NCBI RefSeq assembly: GCF_008831285.2
Contig: NW_022204777.1
Coordinates: 1 to 37,500, forward strand
DNA length: 37,500 nucleotides
Reading direction: 5' to 3'
DNA from: Nymphaea colorata
Taxonomy: Eukaryota > Streptophyta > Magnoliopsida > Nymphaeales > Nymphaeaceae
Shown here: one piece after another, positions 32,285-37,500 of the stretch
Layout: every line of letters starts with the position of its first letter
How positions within the stretch are numbered: the first letter of the stretch is position 1
Notes under the pieces: model-generated
Told to the model about the DNA's origin: nothing
Database searches by the model: none
The model's input: only the letters and a program-made list of their open reading frames with translations
Made by a program: the position numbers and the translations under genes

Positions 32285-32560
32285 CAGGGCCTGCTTCCTC
32301 ATAAAACAGCCGATGCCAAAAGCCTCATATGGACATGTTGGTGTGATTTCTTAGAATCTTACACTTTGGAAAAAGTTTTATAATTTCAATGCTTTCATAT
32401 ATCCATCTGAGTTAAAAAACACACTGTAAAATGCATGAATTATAAATTATTCAACTATAAGCAGTTTCCAATTTTTTTTCAAACATCTCATATAATTTTT
32501 AAGAAATGTGTATAGTGCTAGCAAGTGCATCTTCTTAAAAGTTAAGAATGTAAGCACATT
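32285..32560 (-). repeat. Inverted copy of the NLR-A 3' flank
   Basis: GGACATGTTGGTGTGATTTC and the TCTTCTTAAAAGTTAAGAATG stretch are the reverse complement of sequence at about 10,013-10,200. It lies 3' of NLR-C as the other lies 3' of NLR-A, so the family's downstream flank was copied with the gene. Confidence 0.7.
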
Positions 32561-33135
32561 TTCAGACTACGGGTTTGTGTTTTAAATTTATGAAGATCAT
32601 TAAATGCATATTAATGGCCTAAATGTGAAAACCTTTGAAGGCCGCTCAAATAATGGCCAACTTGGGATTTTATCATATCAGCTAATAAATCAGGGCCTTT
32701 GTGCATCAATTGATGGATTGAAAACAAAATAATATTTAAAATTGTTTTTAAAAATTTTTTAAAGGAAAAAGGTAACTTTTAGTATCTGTACAGATTCAAG
32801 CCAAAAAAGGACATTGCCTTCTATTTGGCCCAAATAGCATCAGATTTATAATTTATACATGGTACCTGCTGGTATTCACAAAATTGATCTTTGTTTTCAA
32901 TTACAAAAAAAAAAAAAATCATAGAGTTGGTCATCAATTTGAGGAAGTTAAAAGAGGTAGACAAGACTCCGTTGATGCATAAAAGGTATGCCAGTTCAGT
33001 TCAACAACACTTCAATTTACCAGACCGAAATCAAACAAGAGGGAGAGGGAGAGGGAGAAAGAAGAGGCAATGAATGGAAACACACATATTTAACCAAAAT
33101 AATTAATTAGAATTTGTCACTAATTTTCAGTAACA
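32561..33135. other. 3' flank of NLR-C, no gene seen
   Basis: AT-rich. A run of A lies near 32,905 and a short GGGAGA run near 33,041. The frame at 32,891-33,073 is not supported. Confidence 0.4.
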
Positions 33136-34786
33136 TTATCTATATATGTCTAGTCTTTCCCCAAGATGGTCCGTTAACTCCTGCGGCAGATGGAGTGCTG
33201 GACATGAGTCGATTGTCAACGATTGAAGGTTGGAGAGGCAGGCGATCTGTTGCTGTGCATCGGGGGGACATGTAGTTTCATTTTGTTGTTGTTGGGGAGT
33301 AATATTATTCACGTTCACCAGAGACTTCAGATTGGGGAAATCCCAAAGCGATAGCCCTCTCAGTTTCGGGAGGCATTGCCAGTGGCCTCCCAAGCTAATG
33401 TCCTTAGAGAAAGAGTGTAGGTGAAATTCCTCCAGTTGAGAGAAACCCCACACCCACTGGGGCACCCTTACCCATTTGACCTCCTCATCAACATTATTGC
33501 CTCTCAAATACAGACATGTAAGGGAGGGTAGAAATGTGGGTACTTGTGATGGCAATGGCGATGGCAGTAGTACTGCTGATTCTGAATCCAACCCCAACTC
33601 AATGAGGTTAGGTAATTGCTAAAGCAATTTCCATCCCAATCTTGCACTTGGGGAATTCTGAATCCAACCCCAACTCAATGAAGTTAGGTAGTTGCTCAAG
33701 CAATTTCCATCCCAATCTTGCACTATCAATGAGGTTAGGGAGCTGCTTCAAAATGTTCAGGTCAGACAACCACAACCTCCTTACAGCTGGCATGTGATCA
33801 TCAGCTACTTGCTCTACCCTACCACATCCCTTCACCTCCAACGACTAGAATGCAGGCATGTTAGCAAGTCTTCAGCTTTTCACATCTAACGACTCCAATG
33901 CAGGCAAGTCACCAATCGTGTTGAGCCCATCACACTCCCAAATCTCCAAGGACTTCAGCAAAGGCATGCTCCGTAATTCACACAATGTTGGGCAGTCTCT
34001 GACCCCCAATTCTTCCAATGATTTAGTTCCTATCACTGTTGCCCTTGATGGGCAACTTAGCAGCCATACTGTTCGCAGCTTCCCATAATTCGTGTCCGAA
34101 TACCATGCAGGCCTATCTCCTGTATAACACCAAATTTCCAACCTCTCTATGCCATGTGGAGGTTTCAAAACCTCCAGCAAACCCTTCTGTTCAGAAGCAC
34201 TACCAACTTTGTCATCCTCTCGCACCTTGAAGTCAAATTTCACCTTAATTAGTTCATTCTTCTCCTTAAGCTCTGCTTTCTGTGCATCAATTACTTTCAC
34301 CCTTCCCCCACCCAAACCTTCTATTTACAATTCCCCCTTTAGTTTATTCAAGTCTTTTATTTCCTTAATATTGCATCCTCTTGTATCCCCCTTGCCATCG
34401 CATACCATAAACCTATGCAAGGTTCGTAAATTAGTAAGCTTCTCCAAGCCTTCAGCTACAAATCCCAATTCTCTGCATCTTGCAGGCAAAGATACCTCAA
34501 GTTGCACACTTCGCCTATTTCCTTGGGCAACTCTCCAATTCTGCTATTACTTAATCCAATGTTTGCAGGTTACGGAGTCTGCCGATTGAACTGGGCAACC
34601 GTCTCACATGAGAATGGCTTTGATCCAAATATTTTAGAAGTGCAAGGTCTTCAATGGACTTTGGCAGCTCATCGATCTGACATTCCCGCAATGACAACAC
34701 TCTCAACTACTTGAAATTGGCTAAGTTTTTAGTATAAACCAAAGGCAACTCACTCATAATATTGTGCGCAACTTATTTGCTGCTCT
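33136..34786 (-). pseudogene. NLR-C leucine-rich-repeat half
   Basis: Pieces in order: LRRs with DELPKSIE and IGELPKEIGEVCNLRYL in different frames (34,730-34,507); EKLTNLRTLHRFMVCDGKGD and IKDLNKLKGEL (34,507-34,325); after the in-frame TAA, IEGLGGGRVKVIDAQKAEL and LRRs with CPTLCELRSMPLLKSLEI (34,315-33,872); EVKGCGRVEQVADDHMPAV and LGWKLLEQLPNFIEL (33,841-33,608); and the C-terminal piece PTFLPSLTCLYLRGN to CPALHLPQELTDHLGE (33,597-33,136). The repeats match NLR-A except that C has fewer MPALxSL units. Confidence 0.85.
33579..33730. repeat. 76-bp tandem duplication inside NLR-C LRR
   Basis: ATTCTGAATCCAACCCCAAC occurs at 33,579 and 33,655 with nearly the same 65 bases following. As 76 is not a multiple of three the duplication itself breaks the frame. 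Confidence 0.8.
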
Positions 34787-36037
34787 TCAGGCATTACGCT
34801 TTTGCACTTCTGCATTGTCGACACCAAGTAATGACAGATGGTGGGTGTGCTCAGTAGCAGAGGCATGACTATATTCCTTTCCACCTATATATAAGGAAAG
34901 GTCATGCAAAATGTCATGCAATTTGAGATCCTTATATTCAGTTTCTTCAATCATGAACCGATTTATCAAGTCACTAATCCATTGGTTAGCAGTCACTTCC
35001 ACATCAATGGCTTTCTTTTGGTCAATCAATCCATGTGCCATCCATTGCATGACCAATCTATCCATTTTTATCTCATGATCCTTTGGATAAATGCAGCAAT
35101 ATACAAAACAAATCTTCAAATAATGTGCCAAGTCATTGTAGCTCAGCATGAGACCAGGAAGAACGCTACCACATATTTCAGAGGATGATGATGTTGAGGA
35201 AGGCATCTTCCATTCCCAGATCTCACTCTTCTCATCGGTTTCCCAGTCGTCTTTCGTCTTCATTTTTGTACCCATTAAGGATCCTACTGTCTGAACAACA
35301 AGTGGCAAACCATCACATTTCGCCACTATTTTCTCCCCAATACGTTTCAAATGGTGACTCTCTAATTCATGTTCTTGTTTCTTTGCCACACACAGAAACA
35401 AGCTCCAACTTTCATCGAAAGACATTTGTGGCAATTTATGAATTTTAGCACCAATCGCTTGGGAGACTTCTACCTTTCTATTGGTGATCAAAATCTTGCT
35501 TTCCTTTGCACCTCCCAACAGGATGGCTGCTAAGTCTCCCCACCACCCATCTAATTCACATAGATCATCTAAGATCAATAAGAACTTGCTCTTTGACAGC
35601 TTACTCCGTAATCGTGTGCACAAATCACTCAAGGAAGTGGTACCCTTAAGTTCTCTGACCGATTCCTTGCATATCTTTTTCATCAAACCCATATGATTTG
35701 GCTTCTCTGAAACACAAACCCACCACCTGCGGTTCCCAAACTGTTCTTTGACTTCATTAAAAACCATTTTTGCAAGAGTTGTTTTCCCAATCCCACCTTG
35801 ACCTACAATGGATACAATAGAAACACCATCTTTTCCGAGCGCACTACTCTCATTGAAGCCATCAAACAATAGTTCTTTCACTTTCTCTTTATCATCTGCC
35901 CTACCCGTGGGTGGTTGTGCAGTACCTATGAGATGGGTTATCTCTTGAGAATTGTCATGTTCACCACCAATAGGAACCTCACTCTTAACTTTTGGTGTTG
36001 TGTTGTGCAAATCCATCATTTTCTTATGTTGTTCCAT
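34787..36037 (-). CDS. Intact NB-ARC open frame of NLR-C (416 codons)
   Basis: An uninterrupted frame covering the whole nucleotide-binding domain, an ADP/ATP switch in plant immune receptors. Motifs by residue: P-loop GQGGIGKTT (79-87); RNBS-A FGNRRWWVCVS (100-110); kinase-2 FLLILDDLC (152-160), where Cys replaces the Trp usual in CC-type NLRs; RNBS-B KILITNRK (181-188); GLPL (243-246); PGLMLSYNDL (294-303); RNBS-D CFVYCCIYPKD (310-320); LHD in place of MHD (373-375). The first Met is internal to the old protein, but the frame is open upstream to about 36,250 and includes the distal CC. A protein from here would lack the CC N-terminus and all LRRs. Whether it is transcribed cannot be seen; it may simply have escaped mutation. 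Start chosen as the first ATG in the open frame. Confidence 0.65.
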   Translation of the reverse strand: MEQHKKMMDLHNTTPKVKSEVPIGGEHDNSQEITHLIGTAQPPTGRADDKEKVKELLFDGFNESSALGKDGVSIVSIVGQGGIGKTTLAKMVFNEVKEQFGNRRWWVCVSEKPNHMGLMKKICKESVRELKGTTSLSDLCTRLRSKLSKSKFLLILDDLCELDGWWGDLAAILLGGAKESKILITNRKVEVSQAIGAKIHKLPQMSFDESWSLFLCVAKKQEHELESHHLKRIGEKIVAKCDGLPLVVQTVGSLMGTKMKTKDDWETDEKSEIWEWKMPSSTSSSSEICGSVLPGLMLSYNDLAHYLKICFVYCCIYPKDHEIKMDRLVMQWMAHGLIDQKKAIDVEVTANQWISDLINRFMIEETEYKDLKLHDILHDLSLYIGGKEYSHASATEHTHHLSLLGVDNAEVQKRNA

Positions 36038-36435
36038 TTCATTAAGCCTTTGGTTGATCTTTTTAATTTCATTCCCAAGTTGGTAAGATTCAGATACATG
36101 TTCCTTAAAGCAAGGGCACAGAGTGGTCCAGGGCTTCCTTACCTTGTCCCTTTTGCAAAGTGCAATTGTGGTTTGGTATCGTTCGATGATGTCCTGGGCA
36201 TCATTGAAAACATCCTTCAGCTCTCCCTCCAGATCTCTGTTGTGCTCATTGCTGAAAAAGGGCTTCTGATCTGTGACTTTGAGGGCCTTCTGAAAGCATC
36301 TGAACTTCTCCTAGAGCACCTCGAGATCATCTTTGGCATTCAAGATGAGATCCACCTTTTCTTCCAACAAGCTGGCTACAGCCCCAACAGAATAGAAATA
36401 GGTGTTTGCACAAGGGTGTCGATTACTGTTGTCAT

Positions 36436-36888
36436 CTCCTCTGTTCTTTTTTTCTTGGTAGAAGAAAGAGCTAGCAGAGGAAGACAACTAGAAATCTGAA
36501 AATGGAAGGAGAGGAAGGCAAAGGAAGGCCAAACAAATTTAGGTCCACCACTGCTTAAATCTCAAAATGGAAGGAGAAGCAAGACAAAGGAAGTGCTCTA
36601 CAGGCTGGCAAGGTCCATGATTGGTGCTAAATAAATCCATAAAAATTCCTGAACCCCGAACTTCTACATCACCTACACTTCCTCTTTCTCACGTTTGTGG
36701 GATTTATAATTGTATTACGTAAAAAGTTTGGATGCATGATTTTTTTTTTCAAAATCCAAAATTTTGTTTAGCCCATCCAATTTTCGTGACCTGACCATTG
36801 ACTAGAAGTACAACTTGTTCGTGCCGCGAGGGAATGCCATCAACCTTGCCAAACTCAAGGCTGGTCTATTGTGAAGAGACAAAGATGA
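36436..36888. other. 5' flank of NLR-C
   Basis: No gene. AGAGGAG directly precedes the ATG on the minus strand. CTCAAAATGGAAGGAGA-type sequence near 36,555 repeats GAAAATGGAAGGAGA near 36,498, a small local duplication. The promoter of NLR-C would lie here but no element is certain. Confidence 0.4.
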
Positions 36889-37325
36889 TGATGTCCCCAT
36901 GATGACCATTACAAAGTGTTTCATATTTAGACTTATGATCAGGATGTCTGGGGCTCATACTAATCCAGTTCAGCTGTTGTCGTTCAACAAGCTCTGTTTG
37001 ACAGAACAATGAGCTCAGAACGGGATGTGAAAGGTCATTCTAACAATGGCAACAGAGCATGATCAAGTGGAACTAGCCATGCAAGGTTGGCTCAGACCAA
37101 TTACATAGCCAGGACTAGGTGTTTTTACTAGTCTTTTCAGCTATTTCCTTTCAAGTGGGCGTTCTTGATTTCATGCATAGAAGGCTTCAGTTGAGGGTTT
37201 AAAACAAGTGACGCAAGAAGCAAGTCCAACAATATCCCCAAAAGAAAAAAATTGTTCTTCCAATCAAACTCTCATTTTCACACAGTGGTGAAATGTACAG
37301 TTCATTAAGTACCTCTGTGGCTCTG

Positions 37326-37375
<50 letters not shown>

Positions 37376-37500
37376 TATATTGTATATACTCTATATATGT
37401 ATATATATAGATCTAGAGATATTAAAAAAACAGTAGATTTTGACCCCATCTGCAATCTGCTTGCCGACATATAATCACAGCAGTTGTAGAAATTGGAGCA
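36889..37500. repeat. Right direct repeat flanking NLR-C, runs off the window
   Basis: Matches 31,419-31,944 in the same orientation, with small indels and a longer CT/TA microsatellite (37,322-37,407). The end at the window edge (TTGTAGAAATTGGAGCA) still matches the left copy, so the repeat probably continues. Confidence 0.85.

Larger units (their letters stand above)
33136..36435 (-). pseudogene. NLR-C: CC-NB-ARC-LRR gene, mostly collinear, broken
   Basis: The most complete family member. ATG at 36,435 is preceded by a pyrimidine-rich leader like that of NLR-B. The CC has a frameshift near 36,385, an in-frame TAG at 36,313-36,311 (Gln in NLR-A) and a frameshift near 36,250, after which DLEGELKDVFNDAQDIIERY continues open into the NB-ARC. 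The NB-ARC is intact. After its TAA near 34,787 the first LRRs (VLSLRECQIDELPKSIE) carry two frameshifts, a TAA at 34,327-34,325 replaces the Ser of GELSIEGLGG, further stops lie near 33,872, and a 76-bp duplication shifts the frame near 33,650. The last 153 codons to 33,136 are open. At least seven breaks make a full-length receptor unlikely. Confidence 0.88.

Noticed and set aside
35185-36499. Plus-strand frames opposite NLR-C, including one of 194 codons
   Set aside because: They are antisense of the NB-ARC and CC coding frame and have no family resemblance.
36889-37500. Direct repeats as LTRs of a retrotransposon carrying NLR-C
   Set aside because: No TG...CA ends, primer-binding site, polypurine tract or retroelement genes are visible, and the right copy runs off the window.

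Overview
This is nuclear DNA of a flowering plant. It is AT-rich, full of microsatellites and short non-autonomous DNA transposons, and carries LINE remnants. It also carries three members of one coiled-coil NB-ARC leucine-rich-repeat (CC-NLR, RGA-like) disease-resistance gene family. I cannot name the species. I see no prokaryotic or organellar features, no tRNA or rRNA gene, and no intact protein-coding gene of ordinary length except one open NB-ARC block.

Layout. From 1 to about 5,965 lies an NLR 5' flank and the first half of NLR-A (+ strand, about 3,950-8,930), a heavily broken pseudogene. Its linker between CC and NB-ARC is interrupted by an 871-bp transposon (4,403-5,273) with inverted ends and a perfect 10-bp flanking duplication; inside is a fragment of a plant lung-seven-transmembrane (CAND6/7-type) GPCR-like gene. 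Behind NLR-A lie decayed extra copies of its 3' end (to about 9,700). From 9,700 to 20,600 is an intergenic mosaic: a LINE C-terminal remnant, several hAT-like MITEs, local tandem duplications, a GGATC-rich degenerate repeat field and an orphan copy of the NLR leader at about 17,190.

From about 20,600 the sequence repeats the start of the window: 20,627-25,968 is a second copy of 1-5,965, including a shared 765/769-bp hAT-like element and NLR-B. NLR-B stops abruptly before its GLPL motif, because at about 25,968 the copy jumps to sequence matching 13,103 onward. The simplest reading is a roughly 20.6-kb tandem duplication followed by an internal deletion of about 7.1 kb in the second copy. 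A LINE reverse-transcriptase fragment, a pyrimidine-rich tract and a CACTA-like degenerate region follow.

NLR-C lies on the minus strand (36,435-33,136) with part of the family's 3' flank in inverted orientation. Its CC is broken, but a 416-residue open frame holds a complete NB-ARC with an intact GKTT P-loop; the LRR half is again broken. Direct repeats (31,419-31,944 and 36,889-window end) flank it. NLR-A and NLR-B share a GKMT P-loop variant that NLR-C lacks, so A and B are sisters.

Functionally this is a decaying edge of an NLR cluster. I did not find a convincing new biological system. The most noteworthy items are the gene-capturing transposon inside an NLR, the datable duplication and deletion, and the single surviving NB-ARC frame.
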